Source of the DNA: a virus | Virus record (IMG/VR): IMGVR_UViG_3300010883_011338 | Location: 1 to 30,184 of that record | Direction: 5' to 3' (one strand) | Length of the DNA: 30,184 bases | Shown here: in pieces, positions 6,097 to 15,349 of the stretch | How positions within the stretch are numbered: position 1 is the stretch's first letter | How the letters are laid out: the number at the start of each line of letters is the position of its first letter | Made by a program: the position numbers and the translations under genes | The notes under the pieces: model-generated | Told to the model about the DNA's origin: nothing | Databases searched by the model: none | Seen by the model: only the letters and a program-made list of their open reading frames with translations

Positions 6097-7344
6097 TTAT
6101 ATCCACAGTTCCGCGCGATAGAATCGAAATCCCGCCGCCGCAGTCGTTAGGGTTCTAATCCCCATTGTCGGGTCCAAACTAAGGGTCGGAAGGTTAGTCG
6201 TGATTGTTGTGTCAGCTTTAAGAATCGTCCCGTCGACTTCGGACAGGCGCATTCGACAGCTTGCCCCGGCGGACGAAAATTCGATTTCCAAATCGTATAT
6301 CTTCGCCGCGTCGGGCGCAACGCCAGTATCGACTAAAGTTTGCGCCGCGTTGCGCGTTACGAACTGAAAATTAGTGTCGGGGCGCGCGGTCGAAAATGTA
6401 ATTCCGCAATGGTCGTTCGCGTAGTCGTCACTGTCTATCGTGTTGTTGTACGTTCCATATTTTGTGAGCCCCGCGAAAAACCGAACGTTCGTCAAATCGG
6501 ACAGTCCAAATCGAACCATATAGAAAAAATTTGCAGTCGGCAAAGTATGGTAATAATAATGAGAAATTCCGAAGGTCGCTTCGTTATTAGTTGACGTCCC
6601 CGTGTCGAATGTTTGGAAATATCCGCCCCCGTCAGTTCCCGGAGTCGTCGCGCCCGAAACGGTTTCGTACAAATACGAAATGTAACCGGTCCCCGTGAGA
6701 ACCGACGACGACGTTCCCGACCCCGACGGATAGATATAATAAGCCGCGCGTTTAACCAACCCAACGCGACGCGCCATTTCCAAATAAGTAGGGGGGACTT
6801 GGTCGATCGTCGCAATCAGTGTGTCCATTTCCGACGCGGTGTAATATGTCGGCGTCGACGGGGGCGGGGTTCCCGCCGCGCCGTCGTCAAGTTGGGCGTA
6901 AATCGTAACGTCTAATTGGGCGATCGTCTTAGGGTGTCCGTTCGTATCAACATAAGTCCATTCAATAAACCCCGCGACCGATTCTTCCGTCGTCGAAAGT
7001 GCCGTCGTCAGGTCGGCGTCATTTAATGCCATTGCCCAGGTAACGAAACCGGTCGCCAGGTCTTCCGTCAGCGCCGCGTCGAAGCCTTGGTTTATTACGT
7101 CTTGGAATCCCCATAAATCCGCCCCGACCCCTTCGCGTCGGGAACTCTCGATACTACACCGAAGCGCCGTCGCCGCGTTTAGATTCGAATCGACGGGCGT
7201 TTCGGACGATACGTTCCGGACGATATGCGCGTTAATTAAATTAGTGTCGCCGTTTATCATTTCGAGTTCGGACAGGACGTCGCCGGTCGCAGTATTCGAA
7301 ACGACGCCGGTCGTTTCGTTGATCGTTAAAACGTGCAAATGCAT
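6097..7344 (-). CDS. Tail fibre / receptor-binding protein with lectin-like C-terminus
   Basis: 415 residues from ATG 7344, with GGGGGG upstream. The first half (about 1-160) is rich in Asn, Thr and Ala and probably attaches to the baseplate. Residues about 185-415 look like a concanavalin-type beta sandwich: alternate strands such as YMVRFGLSDLTNVRFFAGL, a DDYANDHCGITF segment, FQFVTRNAAQTLVDTGV, and a closing FRFYRAELWI strand. Such domains are common at the C-terminus of phage fibres that bind surface sugars. It is the last large tail gene, the usual place for receptor-binding proteins. Exact receptor unknown. Confidence 0.7.
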   Translation of the reverse strand: MHLHVLTINETTGVVSNTATGDVLSELEMINGDTNLINAHIVRNVSSETPVDSNLNAATALRCSIESSRREGVGADLWGFQDVINQGFDAALTEDLATGFVTWAMALNDADLTTALSTTEESVAGFIEWTYVDTNGHPKTIAQLDVTIYAQLDDGAAGTPPPSTPTYYTASEMDTLIATIDQVPPTYLEMARRVGLVKRAAYYIYPSGSGTSSSVLTGTGYISYLYETVSGATTPGTDGGGYFQTFDTGTSTNNEATFGISHYYYHTLPTANFFYMVRFGLSDLTNVRFFAGLTKYGTYNNTIDSDDYANDHCGITFSTARPDTNFQFVTRNAAQTLVDTGVAPDAAKIYDLEIEFSSAGASCRMRLSEVDGTILKADTTITTNLPTLSLDPTMGIRTLTTAAAGFRFYRAELWI

Positions 7345-7345
7345 T

Positions 7346-7465
7346 TTACTTTTCCCCCCGGTTTTGGCCCCTAAGTAGGACCGCGCCGGATTCGTCGGCG
7401 ACAGTTAAAGATTTCGAATCGTGTCCCGCCCCGAATCCGCCGCGGTTAATTGTTTTTGTGTCCAT
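7346..7465 (-). CDS. 39-residue hypothetical protein between tail genes
   Basis: ATG 7465 overlaps the upstream stop by one base (TAATG), with AAGG upstream. It encodes MDTKTINRGGFGAGHDSKSL followed by TVADESGAVLLRGQNRGEK. The product is small and Gly-rich with no membrane segment. Its stop is one base before the next gene's start, so it fits the coupled layout. Function unknown; it may be a small structural or assembly peptide of the tail tip. Confidence 0.6.
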   Translation of the reverse strand: MDTKTINRGGFGAGHDSKSLTVADESGAVLLRGQNRGEK

Positions 7466-8868
7466 TATATAACCTTGTCCAGCCCGTCCGTTACGTCCCA
7501 TTTGTGCAGGACATAAATAACGAACGGTTGTCGGACCTTCCAACCGTTTTCGTTTCCCGAACCGGGGTCCGTACTGGTAAAGGTCGGAAAATCCCCGACG
7601 GTTATTGTCGGGACGGTCGCGGTTAGAGTCGGCGTTGATCCGCCCCCCGCGCCAGCGACGGGGATAATCGAAAATTCGTCGTTCCCCCCGTCGTAATCGT
7701 TATTTTCGTATGCGCCCGAAGGGGACACAGTTAACGCGGTGTAGACGTTAAACGTCTTTTTCGGCGTCGCGGTCGGCGACCCCCCGACGAAAAGTTTCGT
7801 AACGGTCGGCGCGTCCAAACTGTATTCGTCTTCGTCGGATTCCGGACCAAAGTCGAAGCGCCGACGGTGGACCGTATACGTCCCCCCGGATTCGCGGACC
7901 GTCGAATCGTCCGTTTCGCCCCCGTCGCCGACCGCATACGCGGACGCGTTCCAAGCCGTAACCGCGGCGGCAAACGTCGCGCCGGTTCCCTGTCGAAATT
8001 GCGAATTAACGAATCCGATAGCGTCGCCAAGTGTTACGGTGCAAGTCGTCGCCGCCGCGGCGTCCTGTGCAGTACACCAACCCGCGCCGCCGGGATCGTT
8101 ACAAGAATCGTGCGCGAAACTGCCCAAGGGGGCACAGGCCGACGCGGTGCCTTCCCATAAAAGATAAGCGCCGGTAAAAGCGTTTAGCCGAACGTCCCAT
8201 TTATTAGAAAATTCGGCATCCCACGACAATTTAAGACTTGAAGTCCCCGTAGCGCCGGAAGGCTTTTCCGGTGCAATCCATATACAACCCGACGACCATT
8301 CCACAATATGCGAACCGTTCCAATGGTCAAACGGCGCGACCAATCCGGAAAGGGCGACGGAAAACCTTGCCGGAATCGGCGGGGCGCAGGCGTTGCAAGC
8401 AATCGCCGACGGGGCGGAAACGTCCTTTAATAATTGCGACGTCCAGCGCAGTTTATCCAGTATCCGTTTCTGTTGCGAAATCCATTCGAAATTAAATTCG
8501 TCCAATTCGGAATGGTCGATCCGCGATTCGGACAGCGCCGACAGTAACGACGCTTCCGTCCAGTACGGGAAAGGGGGCGCGACGGAATAGTCGACCCCTT
8601 CCCACTCGTCCGCGTCCGTCGTGTTCGCATACTCCGGAATGAGGTCGTCGATTAGATCGCGGATTTGTCCGGCGATCGTTTGCGTCGAAAACGCCGCGAA
8701 GTCCGTCGCGGTCGCCGATAAAAACGAAGGTTTCGCGATCGTCGATAATTTGTCCTGTCGTCCGTTCGCGATATCGACCCGTTCGTTTAGCGCGATCTGT
8801 AATTCCGACAACCAGGGCGACGGATCGTATATTTCGAACGTTCCCGTCCATGTTTCGGTCCATGCCAT
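7465..8868 (-). CDS. Large baseplate/tail-tip protein
   Basis: 467 residues from ATG 8868, four bases after the upstream hub stop; the frame is open further upstream but only over that gene. It opens MAWTETWTGTFEIYDPSPWL and has several Cys pairs in the middle (IACNACAPPI, CAPLGSFAHDSC, WCTAQ), which is unusual for a tail protein. The C-terminal third is rich in Gly, Thr and Asp (beta-structured). I recognise no named family. Its place between the tail hub and the fibre suggests a baseplate or fibre-adaptor component. Confidence 0.65.
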   Translation of the reverse strand: MAWTETWTGTFEIYDPSPWLSELQIALNERVDIANGRQDKLSTIAKPSFLSATATDFAAFSTQTIAGQIRDLIDDLIPEYANTTDADEWEGVDYSVAPPFPYWTEASLLSALSESRIDHSELDEFNFEWISQQKRILDKLRWTSQLLKDVSAPSAIACNACAPPIPARFSVALSGLVAPFDHWNGSHIVEWSSGCIWIAPEKPSGATGTSSLKLSWDAEFSNKWDVRLNAFTGAYLLWEGTASACAPLGSFAHDSCNDPGGAGWCTAQDAAAATTCTVTLGDAIGFVNSQFRQGTGATFAAAVTAWNASAYAVGDGGETDDSTVRESGGTYTVHRRRFDFGPESDEDEYSLDAPTVTKLFVGGSPTATPKKTFNVYTALTVSPSGAYENNDYDGGNDEFSIIPVAGAGGGSTPTLTATVPTITVGDFPTFTSTDPGSGNENGWKVRQPFVIYVLHKWDVTDGLDKVI

Positions 8869-8872
8869 CCGA

Positions 8873-11257
8873 TCACCCAATCCGCGCGGGGATATGTATG
8901 TCCCCGCCGGTCCACGTTTGCCGAAGGTTAGAATTAGCCGAACCGGTCGACGTAACATATCCCAACGTCCAAAAGATTTCGCCGTCGACTTGCGCCGGGG
9001 GCGCGGTCCCGGCGACGGTCCATGGGGTCGCGGTTATCGTCGTTCCCGATTTCGTGATTTTATATCCGATCCAATTTTCTCCGGACGCCGAAACCGTTAG
9101 ATTTTCCGCGGCGGTCTTCGCCAACCGGTCCAACCCGACGGTAACGATATCGTTGAATCCGTAAGTCGATTCCGCGCGGAATTCCCCGAAAACGACCCGC
9201 GTCGGGACCGTCGCGGATTGCGTCAAAGTAAACCCGAACCGGACGTCGGACGACCCGCCGGAACCGGTCCGAATCGGACTGTTCGACATTTGCCGTTCCA
9301 AATTCCGAATCCGTGAGTCCAGGCGCGCGAGGGATCGGTCCCGACCAAGGCCGATAATGTCGAGGTCGAAAAAATCAGTATTAACGACGACCGACTGTCC
9401 GACGATATCATATCGGATATTATTGATAACTGTTCCCGTCGCGATCGTCGCGCCGCCGATCGTCGTTTCGGAAACGACCTTCCCCAAATGGTCCAAAACT
9501 ATCGCGTCGCGGTACGGGACGGAAATCCGATTCCGTCGGCGTCCGTACCATGCTTGGGCGATATCCGCGGTTCGCGATAAAATATCGGCGTCGGTTCGAA
9601 TGGTCGCGTTACCCGACTGTTCGACGGCGGTCCCGTCGTCGTCGATATCCGTCATTGTCCCGTCTATAATAATCCATAGTTCCGCGTCCGGGACGTCGAT
9701 AATTTTCGTCCGGATAATCGACCCCGGTTCGACGTCGATCGCGGTCCGCTGAATCCGAACGTGTTCGTCCGTTTCGACCGCGACCGTAAACGAAGACAAT
9801 TCGTAATCGTAGGACGCGCCCGATTGCGCGGAATGCGTCTTCCCGTATGTGTGCTGTTTGGGGGTGTCGATAACGACCCCCAGGTCGTCGTCCATCATTC
9901 GCAGCGTTCCGGGCGCGCCCCCGGTCCAACCCGAACCGGACCCGCCGCGTTCGATCATAACGAAATTTCCGGTATCGTCGACGACCATTCCGATCGGGCG
10001 ACGCAGTTCCCCGTCGCGCGGGTTGCCGGGATACGCCGGTTCGGATAACGGCAACGTCCGCATAAATCGCAAATCCGGACGCCATAGTTTTTGTTGAGTC
10101 GAATAGTCGGGCGCGCCCGTCGCCGTATTGACTACGGGGAAACACTCTTCCGTATTCGCGAGGCCATCCCACGCCGCCGGGACAACGTACCGGGTAAAGA
10201 CATGTCCCAGCGCGTCCGATTCCGAATCGGACAACGCTTCGTATAAGGTTTCTTCCGCGGCGGTCCAGCCCTTTTCCAAATTCGCCCAAGCAAAATTAAC
10301 AGTAAAACAAGAAACCATACGCGCGCCGCGGACGACGATCCGGTCGTAGTGTGAATTTTCGACCTGTTGGATTGTAGGGATTCCCGCCGACGTCGAATCC
10401 GCAAGGTTAAGGGTAAGGACCGTCGAATTGCGCGGGACTAATACCGTTGCCGGGTCGCCCGAAACGGTAATGTCGACGTCCGTGATTGTGCGGACTTCGA
10501 TCGTTTGGTCGTTGCAGTACCAAACGAAACCGTCGCGGGGGGAAATGACCCGACCCAACGCGGCGAAATAAGTAATCCCCGATAAATCCCACTGTCGCGT
10601 GATATTCGCCAGGGCGGACGATTGTCCCGCCAGCGCGAACGACGTTCCGAATTCATCATTAGCGACGCGTAGGATATGTTCGGCGACGTCCAGCGCGGTC
10701 CATTCGACAGGGGACGACGTCGAAAACGTATATGACCCCCCGGTTTTCCCGGTCGATCGGTTAGGGTATCGCGCGCGGTTCCGCGACCCGGTCCCAGTAT
10801 TAAACCCGACAACGTGTCCGACTGTCCCGGCGTCGGTGACGCAGGACGCGAAATCGTGTCGTTGAAGATAGAACTCCATTCCATAGCAAGTCCATTCGTT
10901 TATCCCGGTGTCGTAATCGTCCGCCGCCGCGCCCGGTACGGAATGCGCCTTTAGTTCCCCGTAGGCTTTTGTTCCCGGTGCGGCGACGTACCCCGTCCAG
11001 GTGACAGAATCGCCGACGCCGCCGCCGCCGTCCGTTTCGGTTATTACGATTTCGACAAACTTTCCCGCAATGTCCGCCGAATCGACCGCGACTTCGACAC
11101 TTCCGTCGTTAACGACCCCGAAGACTTGGGACAGTTTCGCGGACCGGACGCGGGGCGCAAGATCAAACGAAACCGAATCGACCCGTATCGACGACGGCGC
11201 GTCGACGTAATCGTCCCCAAGTGCCGTTTTCGTTTTGATTGTATACGCGAAGGGCAT
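8873..11257 (-). CDS. Tail hub / tail-associated protein
   Basis: 794 residues from ATG 11257, directly after the 125-residue tail gene (stop and start adjacent). It is the largest protein in the genome. The N-terminal 120 residues are beta-rich (VDSVSFDLAPRVRSAKLSQV); the middle (about 190-300) has a WTALDVAEHILRVANDEFG helix followed by DGFVWYCNDQTIEVR strands, a pattern like baseplate hub (gp27/gpD-type) domains. A coiled element (LARLDSRIRNLERQMSN) near residue 660 precedes a C-terminal beta domain. Size and position after the tape measure and distal tail genes fit the central tail-tip hub that contacts the host. Confidence 0.68.
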   Translation of the reverse strand: MPFAYTIKTKTALGDDYVDAPSSIRVDSVSFDLAPRVRSAKLSQVFGVVNDGSVEVAVDSADIAGKFVEIVITETDGGGGVGDSVTWTGYVAAPGTKAYGELKAHSVPGAAADDYDTGINEWTCYGMEFYLQRHDFASCVTDAGTVGHVVGFNTGTGSRNRARYPNRSTGKTGGSYTFSTSSPVEWTALDVAEHILRVANDEFGTSFALAGQSSALANITRQWDLSGITYFAALGRVISPRDGFVWYCNDQTIEVRTITDVDITVSGDPATVLVPRNSTVLTLNLADSTSAGIPTIQQVENSHYDRIVVRGARMVSCFTVNFAWANLEKGWTAAEETLYEALSDSESDALGHVFTRYVVPAAWDGLANTEECFPVVNTATGAPDYSTQQKLWRPDLRFMRTLPLSEPAYPGNPRDGELRRPIGMVVDDTGNFVMIERGGSGSGWTGGAPGTLRMMDDDLGVVIDTPKQHTYGKTHSAQSGASYDYELSSFTVAVETDEHVRIQRTAIDVEPGSIIRTKIIDVPDAELWIIIDGTMTDIDDDGTAVEQSGNATIRTDADILSRTADIAQAWYGRRRNRISVPYRDAIVLDHLGKVVSETTIGGATIATGTVINNIRYDIVGQSVVVNTDFFDLDIIGLGRDRSLARLDSRIRNLERQMSNSPIRTGSGGSSDVRFGFTLTQSATVPTRVVFGEFRAESTYGFNDIVTVGLDRLAKTAAENLTVSASGENWIGYKITKSGTTITATPWTVAGTAPPAQVDGEIFWTLGYVTSTGSANSNLRQTWTGGDIHIPARIG

Positions 11258-11635
11258 TTACTGGACCCGCTTTATTTCCAGTCGCATTGTTAACCGCCAA
11301 TTCCCCGCGACGGTTCCCGACAGGACGACCCGTTGCGGGACTTCGATATCGATCCCGAACAGGAAAACGGGATATTGTGCGGCGTTGTTGACGTCGCGAA
11401 TCAAAACCGTCCGACCGATTAACCCCTTTGCGCCAGCGATCCAACCGTTCAGTTGTTGCAAGTTTTGAAAAAAACGATGTGCGGTTACGGTCTTCCGGAT
11501 TCCCTTTTTTCCGATCAAAAGGAACGTGTCCCCGTCGACCCCTTTCCGCGAATGGTCTTCGGCGCGCATGGCAAAAAGACCCGCGGTTCCGTCGATTTGT
11601 TGGAAAGTCAATCGGACTTGAGGGGGCAGGGCCAT
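11258..11635 (-). CDS. Distal tail-like small structural protein
   Basis: 125 residues from ATG 11635. No clear ribosome binding site is present (TAGTTAACA precedes the ATG), so translation may depend on coupling to the zinc-ribbon gene six bases upstream. The protein is beta-rich with a hydrophobic core (VFLFGIDIEVPQRVVLSGTV, then WRLTMRLEIKRV). It lies between the tape measure and the hub, where distal tail (Dit-like) proteins of siphoviruses sit. The family itself is not recognised. Confidence 0.62.
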   Translation of the reverse strand: MALPPQVRLTFQQIDGTAGLFAMRAEDHSRKGVDGDTFLLIGKKGIRKTVTAHRFFQNLQQLNGWIAGAKGLIGRTVLIRDVNNAAQYPVFLFGIDIEVPQRVVLSGTVAGNWRLTMRLEIKRVQ

Positions 11636-11641
11636 TGTTAA

Positions 11642-11788
11642 CTATTCCGGTTTTGTGCGTTTCGCTTTTTTCTTATCGGACGACGGGACGGTCGTCGTCG
11701 TTCCGCAACCCGGACAACGATAGACCGTCGCGGTCGCCGACGCGGCGGTTATTTGCAGTTCTACTTTTTCGCATTTTTCGCATTTCAT
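11642..11788 (-). CDS. 48-residue zinc-ribbon protein
   Basis: ATG 11788 with a strong ribosome binding site (GAGGGAAACC). The product has two CxxC knuckles, CEKC at residues 3-6 and CPGC at 25-28, followed by a Lys/Arg-rich tail (SSDKKKAKRTKPE). This is the form of a small zinc ribbon that could bind nucleic acid. It lies between the tape-measure and distal-tail genes, where small regulators or assembly factors occur. No specific family. Confidence 0.82.
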   Translation of the reverse strand: MKCEKCEKVELQITAASATATVYRCPGCGTTTTVPSSDKKKAKRTKPE

Positions 11789-11806
11789 GGTTTCCCTCTG
11801 GTTTCG

Positions 11807-13648
11807 TTATAGGTCGTTCGCATCGATCGGAACGGTTCCGACGGTCGTCGGCGTCGTCGTTGTTACAATGTCGGACGTCGTCACGCCGTCCGCGGCGGCG
11901 TTTGGCATAGCGCCGATAATTCCTATTCCCACTCTTGTAAGTTCCTCAAGTGCCGCACGTAATCTTTCGTCCCGGTCTTTTCCGATACCTTCCAAACTAA
12001 GTTTTGTAATATCCGCTTGTGTGTGACCTTGCAACAATAACGCTTCCGTTTCCGCGCGGCTGATTCCCCTTTCGGGCGCGATTAGATTATGTCGCGCCAT
12101 TACCTTAAAAAGTTCTTCGGGATTTCCGGTCGCGGCGGCGTCCTTTATATCGTCGCGGATTGCGTCGGTCCGTTCCCACTCTTCCCTAGAACTACGGGGC
12201 GAAAATTTATGTATCCCAAGCGCGCGACTTTCTTCGCCTTCCAAAAGACGTCGCGCCAAATGTTCCGTCACTTGCGCCCGTCCGAATTCTTTAATTTCTT
12301 CCCCGCTTCGGTCTTGTCTAACGTCTTGCCATCTTCGTATCCTATGACGTTGGCCAAGAAACCCCAGCGAGTCGCCTTCGAAGGATGATATTTTATGCGT
12401 CTTTCGAAGGGATTCTATTTCCGCCATAGCCCTCGCGCGGATACCTTCCCGCGTCATATCTTCGAACGTTTCGGATTCCTCCGCGAGTTGTTCCTGTAAA
12501 GAAAGCTGGGCAGCGGCGGCCGGTGCAGTTTTTAAAAATTTTTCTTGGAAGTCGTCCCCAACATCAGAATCGGGGCGGGTATCGGTGATCGCCGTCATTG
12601 TTTCTTGAAATCGACCCAATTTCGCGACTAACTGTTGTATTAGACCGACCGCCGCAATATCGCCGCCGCCTTCGGACAGTGCTTTAATGACCGCGCCAGG
12701 GTTTTCGAATTCGTCCGCGCGAATGCGTTCGACTATATTTACAAGTCGGTCCAAACCGTTGTCCCCGACCATTTGGATTTCTTTCCCGTCGACCTTTAAC
12801 GGGCGCGTCATCATTCGCGTAAGCAACCCCGAAACAGTCGACGCCGTCGGCTTGCCGGTTACGTCCCCGGTTTCAGCGGTTCCGAAGGCGAATAACGACA
12901 ATAGTTCCGTCAGCGTGTTACCCGTCGCCACGCCTTCCGCGCCCGTTAACCTTATCATTGCGGCGGACAGTTCCGAAATGTCGCCCCCAGCGCGCGACCC
13001 CGCGAAAAGCATTGTTTTAAACGCTTGGTCTATAGTTAATTCCCCGCCTTGACGTTGCGCGGATTCCTGTAATTTAATCGCCATTCCGGCGAACGACGCC
13101 ATATCGATATCGGGGTCGAGTGCCTTTAATTTCGCCGCGGTTCTAATTGCCTGCATTTGTGATTCGGGCGAAGCGCCAGGGGTTTGTCCGCGAAGGGCCA
13201 TAAGGGCGGAAAATGCAGCCGCGCCCCCCCCCGCCCCTAACGGTTTTCCGGCTTCGCGCGCGTCTGCCTTAAATTTGGAAATATCCGCCGCGGACGTTTG
13301 CGGGTTGTTAACGATAAATTTCGCGACAACGGAGTTTAGTGTCGCTTGCGCCGTGAACGCGCCCGTATCGATCGCCTTCAAGCGATCGAATTCGGTTCGG
13401 ATTAATCGAACGGACGCGGCGATCGCCGCCGCCGCCGTTCCAATCCCGACCAGCGATCCGCCAACCTTGGAAAATCCCGACAGCATAGACGACGACGCCG
13501 CTTTCCCGTCGCGCCCGGTCTTTTTCATTGCGCGACTAACCCCCGCAGCCTCTAACGCGACTTTCCGTTCCGCCGCCGATAATCGCAATAAGGAGTCCGC
13601 CGCCGCCTTCGCGCCGGGGGTGGAAACTTGGATTTTAATCTTCGCCAA
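11807..13648 (-). CDS. Tail tape-measure protein
   Basis: 613 residues from a TTG at 13648, the only start that fits: the frame has a TGA just upstream and the run GGTGGGGG acts as ribosome binding site. The protein is Ala-rich, mostly helical, with a hydrophobic segment at about residues 62-80 (VGGSLVGIGTAAAAIAASV), as in tape-measure proteins. At about 0.15 nm per residue it would specify a tail of roughly 90 nm. It overlaps the upstream gene by 14 bases. A run of nine Gs lies in the coding strand near 13224. The C-terminal 200 residues are more charged and lack a peptidase motif I can see. Confidence 0.85.
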   Translation of the reverse strand: MAKIKIQVSTPGAKAAADSLLRLSAAERKVALEAAGVSRAMKKTGRDGKAASSSMLSGFSKVGGSLVGIGTAAAAIAASVRLIRTEFDRLKAIDTGAFTAQATLNSVVAKFIVNNPQTSAADISKFKADAREAGKPLGAGGGAAAFSALMALRGQTPGASPESQMQAIRTAAKLKALDPDIDMASFAGMAIKLQESAQRQGGELTIDQAFKTMLFAGSRAGGDISELSAAMIRLTGAEGVATGNTLTELLSLFAFGTAETGDVTGKPTASTVSGLLTRMMTRPLKVDGKEIQMVGDNGLDRLVNIVERIRADEFENPGAVIKALSEGGGDIAAVGLIQQLVAKLGRFQETMTAITDTRPDSDVGDDFQEKFLKTAPAAAAQLSLQEQLAEESETFEDMTREGIRARAMAEIESLRKTHKISSFEGDSLGFLGQRHRIRRWQDVRQDRSGEEIKEFGRAQVTEHLARRLLEGEESRALGIHKFSPRSSREEWERTDAIRDDIKDAAATGNPEELFKVMARHNLIAPERGISRAETEALLLQGHTQADITKLSLEGIGKDRDERLRAALEELTRVGIGIIGAMPNAAADGVTTSDIVTTTTPTTVGTVPIDANDL

Positions 13649-14546
13649 TGTTCACGCCCCCACCATTTTTACGCCAGGTCCATACGTCCCGCAAATTCGA
13701 GAACAGTGATGATCCGCCAATCAGCAAAAGAGAATTGTCGGTCCCCGTCGTCGGGTCGGTCGCCGTCGCGTCCGGAATCCATTCGCCGAATATATTTTCT
13801 TCGGGCGTAATGTCGGGCGCGACGGCATCCGAAAAAGGGTCCGCGCGCATTCCTTCGGATAGTTGCAGTAAATTATCGACGTCCACGAACGCGTGGAAAA
13901 TCTTCCCCCAGGCGTCCGCGTTTAAGCATTCAAAAACGGAAATTTCGAACGGGGTAACGTCATAGTTTAAGCAAATCACACGCGCGCAAATGTCGCGCAG
14001 TTCGTCGTCGTCGATATCGACGTCGTCCGTCCCGGTCGCGACCGTCGACAAAATGATTTCGGCGTACTTTTCAACTTGTTCGGAAAGTTGCCGCCAATCT
14101 TCCGCGACGCGTTTTTTCCAGCGACATTTATTCGCCTTTTCGTCCCAGGCGAAAAATTCGGTTCTTTCTAGGGAACAAGTTGGAAGAAGTGGGTTGGCGA
14201 CGGGTATCCGCCAAACCTTACCGTCGCCAAGTTCGACGTCGTATCCGCCGGGTAAAAACTGCGGACGCGCGACGTCGTCGGGGCCGCAGACATTAAACGT
14301 CCCAATCCAAACGCCGTCGTCGACCCGGACCCAATTCTGTAGACCGGCGGCATACCGTAACGCGCCGTATTGGACTTCCGGCGTCCCGGCAAAAGGCGAC
14401 GCCAATAACCCGGACCCCGTTCCCGGTCCGTCGGAATTGCGCGCAATCATGCGGCGTTCGAAACGCCAATCCCAACCATCCGGAATGTCGTTCGCCCCGG
14501 AAAACCAATAAAGGACCGGAAGCGGTTTCGCGACAAGGTCGGACAT
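13635..14546 (-). CDS. Tail assembly protein in the chaperone position
   Basis: 303 residues from ATG 14546, which overlaps the tail-tube stop by one base; CAGGTTTCATA precedes it. The N-terminal half is beta-rich (VLYWFSGANDIPDGWDWRFE); the C-terminal half is acidic and helical (DDVDIDDDELRDICARVICL). It occupies the slot between tail tube and tape measure, where most siphoviruses carry assembly chaperones, but it is longer than lambda gpG. I see no programmed frameshift or second chaperone. It might join a chaperone to another domain. Family not recognised. Confidence 0.6.
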   Translation of the reverse strand: MSDLVAKPLPVLYWFSGANDIPDGWDWRFERRMIARNSDGPGTGSGLLASPFAGTPEVQYGALRYAAGLQNWVRVDDGVWIGTFNVCGPDDVARPQFLPGGYDVELGDGKVWRIPVANPLLPTCSLERTEFFAWDEKANKCRWKKRVAEDWRQLSEQVEKYAEIILSTVATGTDDVDIDDDELRDICARVICLNYDVTPFEISVFECLNADAWGKIFHAFVDVDNLLQLSEGMRADPFSDAVAPDITPEENIFGEWIPDATATDPTTGTDNSLLLIGGSSLFSNLRDVWTWRKNGGGVNIGED

Positions 14547-15334
14547 TATGAAACCTGGTCGAATGTTATCGACGTCCGCGCGCCGTCGAGTCCGCGTAGG
14601 ATATGACAGTTACCCAAAACGACGTCGAACGTCGCGGACGCGTTAACATCGGTGATTCGCAACGTTACCGACGCTTCCGTTCCGCCTTCGATTCCGTCTT
14701 TCGTTAGAAAATCCCCGTCCAATAGTCGCGCGGACCCCGACAGGTTAAGCGCCGAATAATACAGATAAGACGGTTTGTGGACCCCGTCGTCTTCGACGGT
14801 GTGTGTCCAACTAACGTCGGCGGATTCGACCGCGGTGATTGTGTCGCCCCCAAGGATTATATGTGTTATGTAATACGCCTTCGTCAATGTCGCCGCCGAC
14901 GCGGACGCAACGCCAACCGTGCAGGAATTACCCCCGGCGAAGGTTGCTTCGAATTTACATTGTAACTTTGCGGCGGTTTGTCGATCTGCGGTTAGGCGGA
15001 CCGGATATATTACCCCTTGCGGAAAGGACACAGATTTGTAGGTCGACGAAAACCCGCCCTGTTGTTCGTAAGCGCGGTGGTATACGTCGACTTTTGTCGT
15101 TCCCAACCCCGCGCCGACTTCGGTCCACGCGGTGACGATCGACGGGTCCGAAAAAGTAACGTCGACCGTCGGACGGTTCGCGACGACTTGTCGAAGGTCT
15201 TTATTGAGCGCCGCGCCCGACTGCAAATCGTCGAACCTATGGTCGCCGCCGATCGCAACCGAATCAGCTTCGAAACCTTGCGAAGTTGTCCCCAGCAAAA
15301 ACGCCCAAGGCGCGTATGTCGTTGTTGCAGCCAT
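14546..15334 (-). CDS. Major tail tube protein
   Basis: 262 residues from ATG 15334, with GGGGGA twelve bases upstream. It is a beta-rich, Ala/Thr/Gly-rich protein without charged clusters, beginning MAATTTYAPWAFLLGTTSQG. A second beta domain near the C-terminus (about 205-262) is consistent with tail-tube proteins that carry an added decoration domain. Its place between tail completion and tape-measure genes supports the call. No sheath gene is present, so the tail is probably non-contractile. Confidence 0.78.
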   Translation of the reverse strand: MAATTTYAPWAFLLGTTSQGFEADSVAIGGDHRFDDLQSGAALNKDLRQVVANRPTVDVTFSDPSIVTAWTEVGAGLGTTKVDVYHRAYEQQGGFSSTYKSVSFPQGVIYPVRLTADRQTAAKLQCKFEATFAGGNSCTVGVASASAATLTKAYYITHIILGGDTITAVESADVSWTHTVEDDGVHKPSYLYYSALNLSGSARLLDGDFLTKDGIEGGTEASVTLRITDVNASATFDVVLGNCHILRGLDGARTSITFDQVS

Positions 15335-15349
15335 TCGTTCACTGTCCCC

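Noticed and set aside
13635-13660. Programmed frameshift joining the chaperone-position gene to the tape measure
   Set aside because: The tape-measure frame has a TGA just upstream of its TTG start, and no slippery heptamer is seen in the 14-base overlap. A simple overlap explains it.
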